Source: Rutidosis leptorrhynchoides
Lineage: Eukaryota; Streptophyta; Magnoliopsida; Asterales; Asteraceae
Direction of reading: 5' to 3'
Length of the DNA stretch: 64,000 bases
NCBI RefSeq assembly: GCF_046630445.1
Contig: NC_092336.1
Coordinates: 297,234,001-297,298,000 of the forward strand
Each line of letters begins with the position of its first letter. Position 1 is the first letter of the stretch. Made by a program: the position numbers and the translations under genes. Positions 21,773-32,558 of the stretch are shown here, one piece after another. The notes below the pieces were generated by a model that was not told where the DNA came from, made no database searches, and saw nothing but the letters and a program-made list of their open reading frames with translations.

Positions 21773-24570
21773 ATTCAACAAGATCGTTAACCTAAAGGTT
21801 TCAAAACAACACTTACATGTAACGACTAACGATGACTTAACGACTCAGTTATAATGTATATATATGTAGTGTTTTAATATGTATTTATACACTTTTGAAA
21901 GACTTCAATACACTTATCAAAATACTTCTACTTAACAAAAATGCTTACAATTACATCCTCGTTCAGTTTCATCAACAATTCTACTCGTATGCACCCGTAT
22001 TCGTACTCGTACAATACACAGCTTTTAGATGTATGTACTATTGGTATATACACTCCAATGATCAGCTCTTAGCAGCCCATGTGAGTCACTTAACACATGT
22101 GGGAACCATCATTTGGCAACTAGCATGAAATATCTCATAAAATTACAAAAATATGAGTAATCATTCATGACTTATTTACATGAAAACAAAATTACATATC
22201 CTTTATATCTAATTCATACACCAACGACCAAAAACACCTACAAACACTTTTATTCTTCAATTTTCTTCATCTAATTGATCTCTCTCAAGTTCTATCTTCA
22301 AGATCTAAGTGTTCTTCATATATTCTACAAGTTCTAGTTACATAAAATCAAGAATACTTTCAAGTTTGCTAGCTCACTTCCAATCTTGTAAGGTGATCAT
22401 CCAACCTCAAGAAATCTTTGTTTCTTACAGTAGGTTATCATTCTAATATAAGGTAATAATCATATTCAAACTTTGGTTCAATTTCTATAACTATAACAAT
22501 CTTATTTCAAGTGATGATCTTACTTGAACTTGTTTTCGTGTCATGATTCTGTTTCAAGAACTTCGAGCCATCCAAGGATCCGTTGAAGCTAGATCCATTT
22601 TTCTATTTTCCAGTAGGTTTATCCAAGGAACTTAAGGTAGTAATGATGTTCATAACATCATTCAATTCATACATATAAATCTATCTTATTCGAAGGTTTA
22701 AACTTGTAATCACTAGAACATAGTTTAGTTAATTCTAAACTTGTTCGCAAACAAAAGTTAATCCTTCTAACTTGACTTTTAAAATCAACTAAACACATGT
22801 TCTATATCTATATGATATGCTAACTTAATGATTTAAAACATGGAAACACGAAAAACACCGTAAAACCGGATTTACGCCGTCGTAGTAACACCGCGGGCTG
22901 TTTTGGGTTAGTTAATTAAAAACTATGATAAACTTTGATTTAAAAGTTGTTATTATGAGAAAATGATTTTTTTTATGAACATGAAACTATATCCAAAAAT
23001 TATGGTTAAACTCAAAGTGGAAGTATGTTTTCTAAAATGGTCATCTAGACGTCGTTCTTTCGACTGAAATGACTACCTTTACAAAAACGACTTGTAACTT
23101 ATTTTTCCGACTATAAACCTATACTTTTTCTGTTTAGATTCATAAAATAGAGTTCAATATGAAACCATAGCAATTTGATTCACTCAAAACGGATTTAAAA
23201 TGAAGAAGTTATGGGTAAAACAAGATTGGATAATTTTTCTCATTTTAGCTACGTGAAAATTGGTAACAAATCTATTCCAACCATAACTTAATCAACTTGT
23301 ATTGTATGTTATGTAATCTTGAGATACCATAGACACGTATACAATGTTTCGACCTATCATGTCGACACATCTATATATATTTCGGAACAACCATAGACAC
23401 TCTATATGTGAATGTTGGAGTTAGCTATACAGGGTTGAGGTTGATTCCAAAATATATATAGTTTGAGTTGTGATCAATACTGAGATACATATACACTGAG
23501 TCATGGATTGATTCAAGATAATATTTATCGATTTATTTTTGTACATCTAATTGTGGACAACTAGTTGTAGGTTACTAACGAGGACAGCTGACTTAATAAA
23601 CTTAAAACATCAAAATATATTAAAAGTGTTGTAAATATATTTTGAACATACTTTGATATATATGTATATATTGTTATAGGTTCGTGAATCAACCAGTGGC
23701 CAAGTCTTACTTCCCGACGAAGTAAAAATCTGTGAAAGTGAGTTATAGTCCCACTTTTAAAATCTAATATTTTTGGGATGAGAATACATGCAGGTTTTAT
23801 AAATGATTTACAAAATAGACACAAGTACGTGAAACTACATTCTATGGTTGAATTATCGAAATCGAATATGCCCCTTTTTATTAAGTCTGGTAATCTAAGA
23901 ATTAGGGAACAGACACCCTAATTGACGCGAATCCTAAAGATAGATCTATTGGGCCTAACAAACCCCATCCAAAGTACCGGATGCTTTAGTACTTCGAAAT
24001 TTATATCATATCCGAAGGGTGTCCCGGAATGATGGGGATATTCTTATATATGCATATTGTTAATGTCGGTTACCAGGTGTTCACCATATGAATGATTTTT
24101 ATCTCTATGTATGGGATGTGTATTGAAATATGAAATCTTGTGGTCTATTATTATGATTTGATATATATAGGTTAAACCTATAAATCACCAACATTTTTGT
24201 TGACGTTTTAAGCATGTTTATTCTCAGGTGATTATTAAGAGCTTCCGCTGTCGCATACTTAAATAAGGACGAGATTTGGAGTCCATGCTTGTATGATATT
24301 GTGTAAAAACTGCATTCAAGAAACTTATTTTATTGTAACATATTTGTATTGTAAACCATTATGTAATGGTCGTGTGTAAACAGGATATTTTAGATTATCA
24401 TTATTTGATAATCTACGTAAAGCTTTTTAAACCTTTATTGATGAAATAAAGGTTATGGTTTGTTTTAAAATGAATGCAGTCTTTGAAAAACGTCTCATAT
24501 AGAGGTCAAAACCTCGCAACGAAATCAATTAATATGGAACGTTTTTAATCAATAAGAACGGGACATTTCA
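21773..24570 (+). repeat. Element B 5' LTR (truncated, about 2.8 kb)
   Basis: Ends GGACATTTCA directly before the PBS. Its start (expected TGTGAC-like) is lost at the junction with A. The last kilobase contains a block shared with the D LTR (23826-24100 versus 57985-58262), including GACGCGAATCCTAAAGATAG, and the tail CATATAGAGGTCAAAACCTC, also present in A and C LTRs on the other strand. Confidence 0.85.
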
Positions 24571-24571
24571 G

Positions 24572-24589
24572 TTGGTATCTGAGCGTTGG
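24572..24589 (+). other. PBS of element B
   Basis: TTGGTATCTGAGCGTTGG, initiator tRNA-Met type with one mismatch in the 12-base core, 1 bp after the LTR. Confidence 0.85.
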
Positions 24590-24633
24590 TCTTAGAGAAC
24601 CAGAATTTTGCATTAGTGTGTCTTATCGAGTTT

Positions 24634-24670
24634 GTTAGGATGCATTAGTGAGTCTGGACTTCGACCGTGT
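24634..24670 (+). promoter_or_regulatory. Conserved leader motif (B)
   Basis: TTAGGATGCATTAGTGAGTC followed by TGGACTTCGACCGTG. The same block follows the PBS in C (minus, 52844-52810) and D (58784-58820). Conservation in a noncoding leader suggests an RNA packaging or dimerisation signal; that is inference. Confidence 0.55.
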
Positions 24671-24779
24671 TTACTTGAAAAATGATTGCTTAACAAATTT
24701 TGTTGGAAACTATATATTTTTAACATGTGAATATTATGTGATATATTAATCTCTTAACGCGTTTGATATTATGTGATAG

Positions 24780-25397
24780 ATGTCTACCTCTAGAACAAGT
24801 CCCATTGACTCACCTAATAATAATGAAGAGTCAAATGTAAATTGGAATGATTCGTGGACTGATTCACAAGTTCCCGAAGAGGAACCGGAAGAAGAGTCGG
24901 AACCGGAAGAGGAATCGGAACCGGAAGAAGAATCGGAACCGGATGAAGAAATTGAACCGGTGGGGGAAATAATAAAACGGTTAAGTAAAAGAAAATCCTC
25001 AACCAACCGACCAAGGTTAATTATGGTCAATGGTGTTTCCGCCAAGGAAGCAAAATATTGGGAGGATTACCAATTCTTCGATGAATCGGATTCCGACGAG
25101 AATTCCGATGATGTTATAGAAATTACCCCAACTGAATTTAAAAAGGCAAAAGAAAATAATAAGGGAAGGGGTATAAATATAGAGAAATCTAATTCCAACC
25201 CCGATGAACTTTATATGTATCGTCAACCCCCGAAGTCCTTAAGTTGTAACAATGACCCGGGAACCTCTAAACCACCAGGTTTTTCTAAACCAATGTGGAA
25301 AACGACGGTTCGTATTAGGGGAACATCATATATCCCTAGAAACTTGGCAAAACGAACCAAAACCGAAGAAGAAGAAGAAACGAGCGAGTCGGAATAA
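24780..25397 (+). CDS. Acidic extra ORF of element B, upstream of gag
   Basis: A complete 205-codon frame of unknown function. The N-terminus is Ser/Asn-rich. Residues about 37-63 are a near-perfect repeat of the heptad-like unit EPEEESE. A basic patch follows (KRLSKRKSS), then a second acidic cluster (DESDSDENSDD). The C-terminus NLAKRTKTEEEEETSESE resembles that of the extra ORF of C (QLAERTKWEEVSDSSE), and a GTSKP motif occurs in both. The start is preceded by TATGTGATAG, as in C. No zinc finger, membrane segment or enzyme motif is visible. It probably belongs to the element and is not a captured host gene, because C has a diverged homologue at the same place. Confidence 0.75.
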   Translation: MSTSRTSPIDSPNNNEESNVNWNDSWTDSQVPEEEPEEESEPEEESEPEEESEPDEEIEPVGEIIKRLSKRKSSTNRPRLIMVNGVSAKEAKYWEDYQFFDESDSDENSDDVIEITPTEFKKAKENNKGRGINIEKSNSNPDELYMYRQPPKSLSCNNDPGTSKPPGFSKPMWKTTVRIRGTSYIPRNLAKRTKTEEEEETSESE

Positions 25398-25533
25398 GAT
25401 AGTTGTATTCGTGTGGTGTAATATATGTAATATAGTGTGCTTATGCTTTATGATATATGTAAAAATTGCTTGTATTAATAAGTATTTTTTTATGAATCTA
25501 ACTCTTGTCTATTTTACAGTTTAAAAACACAAA

Positions 25534-26205
25534 ATGGATAGACAACCCAATATTTTAAGAGACCTACCCGGAGACATGATTGATGAAATCTTGTCTAGAG
25601 TCGGTCAGAATTCCTCGGCACAACTATTTAAGGCGAGATCAGTTTGTAAGACATTCGAAGAACGTTCCAAGAATGTCTTGGATTATAAGAGACTTTCGTT
25701 TGAAAGATGGGGGATATCACATTGGGAAACCCATAAGTTACGATGTGTTTACTTTGACGCATATATTGCGGGGAACCCAAATGCTATTTTACGCAATGGG
25801 TTAAGAAATTATTTTGACTCAATATATCCGAATATTGGACTTCGTGATTTAGAAAAAGCGGCTAACATGCAACATAAAGAAGCATGTTATGCTTACGGAT
25901 TAGTAATGTTCGCTTCTCACCAAAGTGAGAAAAAGAACATCGGGTTACAACTATTAAACAAAACGTTCCCACAAGTGACGGAGTCGGTAATTGGGGTAAG
26001 AAATGAGGTTTTTAGATTATTACGGGACTGTTGGACATTACGTAACCCTCGTCCCTTTGACGACGTTACAACATGCTGTCTTATCAACGGCCATAACGGT
26101 TATGTTCCACAAGACCAAGGATGGGAAGTAGTCCTAGTAAAACCAGAATGCATGACTTGTTTCTGGACGTATGAATTACGTGTCTTTATTGCCTTTGCTG
26201 AATGA
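25534..26205 (+). CDS. F-box protein-like ORF carried by retrotransposon B
   Basis: An intact 223-codon frame. Residues about 9-50 fit an F-box (LPGDMIDEILSRV, then LFKARSVCKTFEE with the conserved RxVCKxF pattern). Residues about 100-145 resemble the Sel1-like helical repeat found behind the F-box in the plant At2g35280-type subfamily (LEKAANMQHKEACYAYGLVM). The C-terminus has a CMTC pair and ends without a signal. F-box proteins bind Skp1 and select targets for SCF ubiquitination. The ORF lies 137 bp after the acidic ORF, in the sense of the element, with a splice-acceptor-like CTATTTTACAG just before the ATG. Element C has only about 440 bp between extra ORF and gag and no such gene, so this looks like host-gene capture. 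No intron is visible inside it, as expected for capture through RNA. Confidence 0.8.
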   Translation: MDRQPNILRDLPGDMIDEILSRVGQNSSAQLFKARSVCKTFEERSKNVLDYKRLSFERWGISHWETHKLRCVYFDAYIAGNPNAILRNGLRNYFDSIYPNIGLRDLEKAANMQHKEACYAYGLVMFASHQSEKKNIGLQLLNKTFPQVTESVIGVRNEVFRLLRDCWTLRNPRPFDDVTTCCLINGHNGYVPQDQGWEVVLVKPECMTCFWTYELRVFIAFAE

Positions 26206-26404
26206 CTTGTGTACTAGCTAGAATTATCTTCACAACTATCTTGTATCAAAGTTATTGTGTGCTATATTTCATGCTTTATGTAAAATAAGCGGTATTGTAA
26301 GTTTGTAAAATATTGTATAAAAGTTTGAACGCGAAATATTATTATAATCAGTTTTTCATATAGAATTGTAGTAGTTGAATTGTATATTAGCTACTAAGTA
26401 TGAA

Positions 26405-26427
26405 CTTAACGGGTAGGTACTACCCGA
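26405..26427 (+). other. Internal PPT-like hairpin (B)
   Basis: CTTAACGGGTAGGTACTACC continuing CGA. CGGGTAG and CTACCCG can pair around a GTA loop (26410-26426). It copies the 3' PPT of this group (CTTTAACGGGTAGGTAC in D) and lies about 130 bp upstream of the gag ATG. Equivalents: C 51732-51755, D 60751-60774. Confidence 0.7.
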
Positions 26428-26558
26428 ATTTAAACTTATAAAACGCTAATATGAAGAAAAAGCTTTTATAAATGAGTTCATATTATGCTACGAAATACTC
26501 TTAACTACTCTTAATATTCTGTATGATTAACTTGTTCCATTTGACTATTTTGAAGGAA

Positions 26559-28613
26559 ATGGCACCGACTACTCGACACACCGTGAATATGAATGAAGAG
26601 GAATTCCGTACTTTTCTAGCTTCAAACATAGCCGCAGTACAGGCTGCGCTACATACCAACAATAACCTTGGATCTAGCAGTACAGGAAATCGTGTAGGAT
26701 GCACCTACAAAGAATTCACTGCCTGCAAACCTTTGGAATTTGATGGAACCGAAGGACCGATCGGATTGAATCGGTGGACCGAGAAGGTCGAATCGGTGTT
26801 TGCCATAAGTAAGTGTACTGAAGAGGACAAAGTGAAGTACGCTACGCATACCTTCACAGGTTCTGCGTTAACATGGTGGAATACCTATCTAGAGCAAGTG
26901 GGACAAGATGATGCGTACGCACTACCGTGGTCAGCATTCAAGCACTTGATGAACGAGAAGTACCGTCCCAGAACTGAGGTCAATAAGCTCAAGACAGAAC
27001 TTAGAGGGTTACGAACCCAAGGATTTGATATTACCACGTACGAAAGACGATTCACAGAATTGTGCCTATTGTGTCCGGGAGCATTCGAAGATGAGGAAGA
27101 GAAGATCGACGCGTTTGTGAAAGGATTACCGGAAAGAATCCAAGAAGATATAAGTTCACACGAGCCCGCCTCCATACAACAGGCATGTAGAATGGCTCAC
27201 AAACTAGTGAACCAGATTGAAGAAAGAATTAAAGAACAGACTGCTGAAGAGGCCAATGTGAAGCAAGTCAAAAGAAAGTGGGAGGAAAACGGTGATAAGA
27301 ATCACCAATACAACAACAACAGCAATTACAACAATAATCGCAACAATTATCCCAACAATCGCAACATCAATCGCAACTACAACAAACGGCCCAACAACAA
27401 CAACAACAACAACAACAACAGCAACTACAACAATCATCCCAACAACAATAATAACCGCAACAACAACAACAATCAGAAGCAGCTATGCCAAAGGTGTGAA
27501 AAGTATCACTCGGGGTTCTGCACCAAATTTTGCAACAAGTGTAAAAGAAATGGTCATAGCGCGGCGAAGTGTGAGGTCTATGGACCAGGGGTTAATAGAA
27601 TGAAAGGAACAAATGGTGTCGGAACGAGTAATGGCGGAGCAAGTAGTGTCGGAGCAAGTTATGCCAATGTAGTTTGTTATAAATGTGGAAAACCGGGCCA
27701 CATTATTAGAAATTGCCCGAACCAGGAGAACACGAATGGACAAGGCCGCGGAAGAGTTTTCAATATTAATGCGGCAGAGGCACAGGAAGACCCGGAGCTT
27801 GTTACGGGTACGTTTCTTATTGACAATAAATCTGCTTACGTTTTATTTGATTCGGGTGCGGATAGAAGCTATATGAGTAGAGATTTTTGTGCTAAATTAA
27901 GTTGTCCATTGACGCCTTTGGATAGTAAATTTTTACTCGAATTAGCAAATGGTAAATTAATTTCAGCAGATAATATATGTCGGAATCGAGAAATTAAACT
28001 GATTAGCGAAACATTTAAGATTGATTTGATACCAGTAGAATTAGGGAGTTTTGATGTGATAATCGGTATGGACTGGTTGAAAGAAGTGAAAGCAGAGATC
28101 GTTTGTTACAAAAATGCAATTCGCATTATACGAGAAAAAGGAAAACCCTTAATGGTGTACGGAGAAAAGGGCAACACGAAGCTACATCTTATTAGTAGTT
28201 TGAAGGCACAAAAACTAATAAGAAAAGGTTGCTATGCTGTTCTAGCACACGTCGAGAAAGTACAAAATGAAGAAAAGAGCATCAATGATGTTCCCATTGC
28301 AAAAGAATTTTCTGATGTATTTCCGAAAGAATTACCGGGATTACCCCCACATCGATCCGTTGAATTTCAAATAGATCTTGTACCAGGAGCTGCACCAATA
28401 GCTCGTGCTCCTTACAGACTCGCACCCAACGAGATGAAAGAACTGCAAAGCCAATTACAAGAACTTTTAGAGCGTGGTTTCATTCGACCAAGCACATCAC
28501 CGTGGGGAGCTCCTGTTTTGTTTGTCAAGAAGAAAGATGGTACATTCAGGTTGTGTATCGACTACCGAGAGTTGAACAAACTTACCATCAAGAACCGCTA
28601 CCCACTACCGAGA
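26559..28613 (+). pseudogene. gag-pol: Element B gag-protease-RT, truncated
   Basis: The start is chosen at the ATG in GAAATGGCACC (MAPTTRHTV), which has a good plant context. Gag: [20 protein letters not shown] and WTEKVESVF are typical of Tekay gag. An Asn-rich linker encoded by CAA/AAC repeats (27300-27480) follows, then knuckles [26 protein letters not shown] and [14 protein letters not shown]. Protease has [11 protein letters not shown] (about residue 430). RT begins with [12 protein letters not shown] and reaches [20 protein letters not shown], then the frame runs into foreign DNA and stops at 28634. The palm YxDD motif, RNase H and integrase are lost, so it cannot move itself. Confidence 0.92.
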
Positions 28614-28615
28614 AA

Positions 28616-28699
28616 GGCCATCGTGCTTCTGTAATGGATGTATGCTACCATCCTTCTCAAAATTTAGTATTCTCAACATCTTTGTCGATTAAATGGTAA
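28616..28699 (+). pseudogene. WD40-repeat-like terminal exon fragment
   Basis: From the junction with element B the plus strand encodes [20 protein letters not shown] and then a short segment ending in KW and a stop. The spacing from GH to the final W is that of one WD40 blade. No upstream blades exist because the retrotransposon joins here. It may be the last exon of a host gene captured by the MULE. Parent gene not identified. Confidence 0.45.
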
Positions 28700-31235
28700 A
28701 ATGAGTCCCAGATTATCAGGCCAAATCGGAAGCAAATTTTTTAGTTTTTGAAAATTGAGGCTGCTCAAAGGTTGGTCTGGTTCAACTTCTTTGAAGCAGT
28801 GGTTTTCAAATATCTTATGGGTAATCTTTCGATCACTTTTGACAGTTGTAATGAATAAGTACTTTTTGATCTACTTATATAGCCAAATAAGTGGATTTTT
28901 TTTTCTTTTCACTATGAGTAAATATAAAATGCATCTTATATTAATTATGTTCCTTTATTGTTGTTGTATTAATGTTACTTTGTAATGTTATAATATTGTA
29001 TTAATGTCTTGGGATAATAAGTGTAAATGACTTTCAATGATAAAGGAATGTAGTTGGGATAATAAACATTATCAGGCACATATAAGTAGTTGTATTTTTT
29101 TCACTATAAGTAAATATAAAATATATCTTTCTATGCAGGTTTCATCTCATATGTTAATGGTTATTCCATACGTTTATACATGAATTGCTGGATATTTTGG
29201 GCTACAAAGATGGTGAGGGAGTTGCAAGTAAGGTTTGTTAACTTTTGGTTGTATTTTGACATTTTGATTTAACAGTTTTTTCCACTTTGACTTTCACAAA
29301 CTGAAGTACTGGTACTAAGTTTTTTTAGTTTTGTTTGAGTATTTTAATGCCCGTTGTTAGGTTGTGATATAGATTTTTACAATATCTGTTGCTATACATG
29401 TGATACATTTCATTACATAGTAGTGAATTTTATATCATAGCTTATTCGTTTCTAAATGTAGCCTCTAAAATCTAGCTGGTAGCAGTCACCATTGTCATTA
29501 ACAAATGAACATTGTATAATCATTTTATATGTCATGTGCAATGGTCAGCTTTAAAGATTCGTGATCGTACTGATGAATGTTCTTAGTATGGTTTTGAAGA
29601 TCTTACACGGATACAGGTATTTCCATTATTATTCATGTCCATACTATTCAAAATGTCTTTCACTTTAGGCCTGCTAATCAAACATATTAATTAAATTTGT
29701 CTTTGAATTTAGATCATTGCATAGCTTTTTATGCTTGCTCTCATCTGTTGTAAGTGACCTGGTTATACGTAGTAATTTCGACCCGTTTATCAATGAAGGG
29801 GTCAAGTTGAGTTTTTATTTTTTCGTAAGGATCAAACGAGCAATAATTTGATGAAATAATCAAACAGGGTTGATGGGTCGAAAGTTTTCTAAAGTTTATT
29901 TAGGTCTATAAAAGATTAAAACCTCTTAATTCTCCTATTTAAGAAAATATGCAGTTTATTACTTTTGAGACCTAAATTATTAACTAAGAGACATGGGATT
30001 AGATGTTTAGTTTATAAAGTCCATGAGACAACTGCCTTATGTTTTTTTATATTTGCTACATTAAGACTTTTATGGTTTTCTTTTGAAGATTCTTTGCCAA
30101 CACTTTGAATTTACGATAAGGAAAGGTACAAGAAAAGCAATGGTAGCCATGAACAAGTTACACTTAGAAACTCACTTATCCAGTTAATGAAAGACAAGTA
30201 GGTTTCTCTAAACATCCCATCCATTTTGTAAGTTGACCTAAAGCGTTAATGAACAGACATGGGCACATGGATGATGATGGACTACAACTTTGAGACCTAT
30301 AATTCATCAGCGATATCAGATCATTTCAAGAAGTCAACACTCTGTAGTATGTACTACATAATTTAAATCTTCTTGTGGGTTGTAAAATGGATAACTAATT
30401 ATCTTTTTTGTCTTAGTTGTTTGATGTACTACATAATTTAATACCGTATGTCGAAGTACTCCATTCGTTCTAGATTTCTAGAGATTTTGTAAGAACGAGA
30501 TCGAAACAGACAACGAACATGTAAGTACTTTTTTTATCGTCTTTTATTTACTAGTCTAAACTTTGTTAATTCCATAAGAGTGTTTTGGTTGCTATAGGCT
30601 GATTTATCTGCAGGGTAGTTAGATCGTTGATCCTTTTTGGTTAGTTTTTTTAGTTGGTCGGCGGGATCTACTTTTTTTTACGATGACAGCAAGTGCATTT
30701 TGTAAATTATGGTTTCTGCTTTTGGGTCGTGATCAGGAAATGAATCATGCTTTGTTTTGGTTACATATTTGGCTGCTCCTGATATATTCTATCTGATTGA
30801 TGTATGCATTCGTAGAAGTTAACATTTGTAAGAAACCATTTTGATGTTCTAATCTGTTGCGACCTTTCTTTTCGCTTATAAAGTTTTTAATATGAGCTTC
30901 AGTTGTTGAATTCATAAGTTAACTGACATGGTTCATGTGAATGTGGTAATATAGACCCATTTATCGACTAAACTAAACTAAATTTTTGTCAAAGTGCATA
31001 GTGTTTTATGATGAAGAGATTTGAGTATTTGACTGTTAATAAAATGTGATAGTTGTTGAAGTGGTTTTCAGTTTCCAAATTTTAACTTTTAGTATTTAGT
31101 CTTGAAATAATTATACGCATCAATTGATTTCGTGTTCACGGTTATTTAAATTAGAGTTGATTCTATATACTTTCACAATCGTTATCTTTAAACAATAGCA
31201 ATCAATAATTCATAACCGCGTAGCGCGTACCCTTC
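28700..31235 (+). other. MULE right arm with exon-like islands
   Basis: Mostly T-rich intron-like DNA. Two short open islands end in good donor sites: 29181-29227 (HELLDILGYKDGEGVA, then GTAAGG) and 30112-30197 (DKERYKKSNGSHEQVTLRNS onward, then GTAGGT). They suggest captured host exons on the plus strand, but the parent genes are not recognised. Nothing else gene-like is seen. Confidence 0.4.
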
Positions 31236-31335
31236 AATCTTGTTGAAATCAAACTCCTTTTTAGACAACAAAAAACTGATATACCCTTTATCGGAAAAAA
31301 GTGGTTTTTATGTTATCTTTCTAGGCAATTTGCCC
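31236..31335 (-). repeat. MULE right terminal inverted repeat
   Basis: Reverse complement begins GGGCAAATTGCCTAGAAAG; partner of 18788-18887. Target duplication ATTAATATA follows at 31336-31344. Confidence 0.88.
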
Positions 31336-31344
31336 ATTAATATA

Positions 31345-32317
31345 TTATAATATAAAATATACTAATTGTCATGAGCATTTTACTGTGCACAGGGGCAACT
31401 TCGTCTTTTACTCCACAGGGGCGTTTTCGACTTTTCATTTACAACATCCATTAATTACTGTTTTAACTACACCACACCACCTTCCACCACACCTCATGCC
31501 ACCAACACCACAACCCCACCGCCACCAAATACCTACGACCGCCACCATCAGCCACCTGACACCGTCTGTGTCAGCCACCTACCACCGTCACTATCTGCAT
31601 CATGCCACCGCCGCTGTCACACACCGTTCACCACAATTTATGGCTGTCACCGTCAACAACTTCCAACCACCACCAAATTTGAACATAAAAATAAACAAAT
31701 CACCAACAACCAATTCCGGCTACCACCAAACGAAACAGATGTAACAACGATTTATACACAAATAGGTTTACCTCGAAATCGCAACTTCAACCAGCCGCCA
31801 CAACATCCGTCTAACACCACCATCAAAATCCTGCCATCTAGCACCGCCTTCTTACCAACACCGTTAATTTATTGAAAACAGAACCTACGGCCACCAACGT
31901 CAGCTAACAACACGGGAATGAGATAAAAACGTAAAAAAAATAAATAGGTAGTGTACGACGGTTGGCCGGGAAAGAAGAAGGTAGCGGCAGTGTGGGAGAG
32001 ACACGACGATCTGAGCACGGTTGGATGGTCAGAAGCCGTGGTATAGCCGGCGACGTTAGAGAACGATAGTCAAACTGTTAGGATCGGTGGTGGTTATAAT
32101 GGTTTTGTGGTGATGGTTGTAAAGGAATTTGGAAAGAGGCATCAGAGGGATGGGAAAGGAATAAAACCGGCCCACAACTTTTATTAAAACCAAAAGGTGG
32201 TTTCTTTTTATATATTTTTAATTTTAACCAATTATACTGAGTAAGGATAAGAATAAGAATCCATTTGTTGACCAGATCTTAGCCACAATCGCATTCCAAA
32301 TGACTTGTAATTAATTA
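31345..32317. other. Intergenic, CCACC-rich low-complexity DNA
   Basis: 31440-31870 is rich in CCACC/CACCG triplets on plus. The open frame there is Pro/His/Thr low complexity and I do not regard it as a gene. 31930-32170 is GC-richer, without a recognisable product. Confidence 0.5.
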
Positions 32318-32524
32318 CTCCCTCCGTCCCTAAATTATTATCCAGTATTCCATTTTGGGATATCCCAAATTAATTGTCTACTTCCATAAATAGAAAGGAA
32401 AGGAGATATTTCATTGGTGGATCTGGAGAGAGAAGATATTTCATTGGTGGAGAAATAAAGTTAGTGGGATTTCCTAAAACTGTGTGTTTTTTGTCTGGGA
32501 ACAATTAATCTGGGACGGAGGGAG
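32318..32524. mobile_element. Stowaway-type MITE (207 bp)
   Basis: Ends CTCCCTCCGTCCC / GGGACGGAGGGAG in perfect inversion, flanked by TA on both sides (32316-32317 and 32525-32526), as for Tc1/mariner Stowaway MITEs. An internal direct duplication GATATTTCATTGGTGGA lies at about 32405-32421 and 32434-32450. Confidence 0.93.
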
Positions 32525-32558
32525 TATTAACTTTCATTTTGTTTCTTGCGAACTACAT

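Larger units (their letters stand above)
21773..28615 (+). mobile_element. Tekay-type element B with two extra ORFs, truncated at both ends
   Basis: Plus-strand order: 5' LTR missing its first part, PBS, acidic ORF, F-box ORF, PPT-like hairpin, gag, protease and the first part of RT. It is cut at the left where it meets element A in opposite orientation. It is cut at the right inside RT just after NRYPLPR, where the MULE arm resumes. No 3' LTR remains. Confidence 0.88.
18788..31335. mobile_element. Mutator-like element (MULE) with nested LTR elements
   Basis: The ends are GGGCAAATTGCC in inverted orientation (18788 and 31335). Inverted similarity extends for about 100 bp, including GATAAAGGGTATATCAGTTTT-type sequence. 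Both sides are flanked by the identical 9-mer ATTAATATA (18779-18787 and 31336-31344), the Mutator-size target duplication. No transposase frame is seen, so it is non-autonomous. Without the inserted LTR chimera (19322 to about 28615) it would be about 3.3 kb. Exon-like pieces in the right arm suggest a Pack-MULE. Confidence 0.88.

Noticed and set aside
31210..31235. AACCGCGTAGCGCGTACC as a Helitron 3' hairpin
   Set aside because: No CTRR end and no matching 5' terminus; it lies just inside the MULE TIR and is better seen as part of the MULE.
31385..31744. 119-codon Pro/His-rich frame
   Set aside because: Low-complexity CCACC-rich DNA without domain, context or a maintained start; probably chance.
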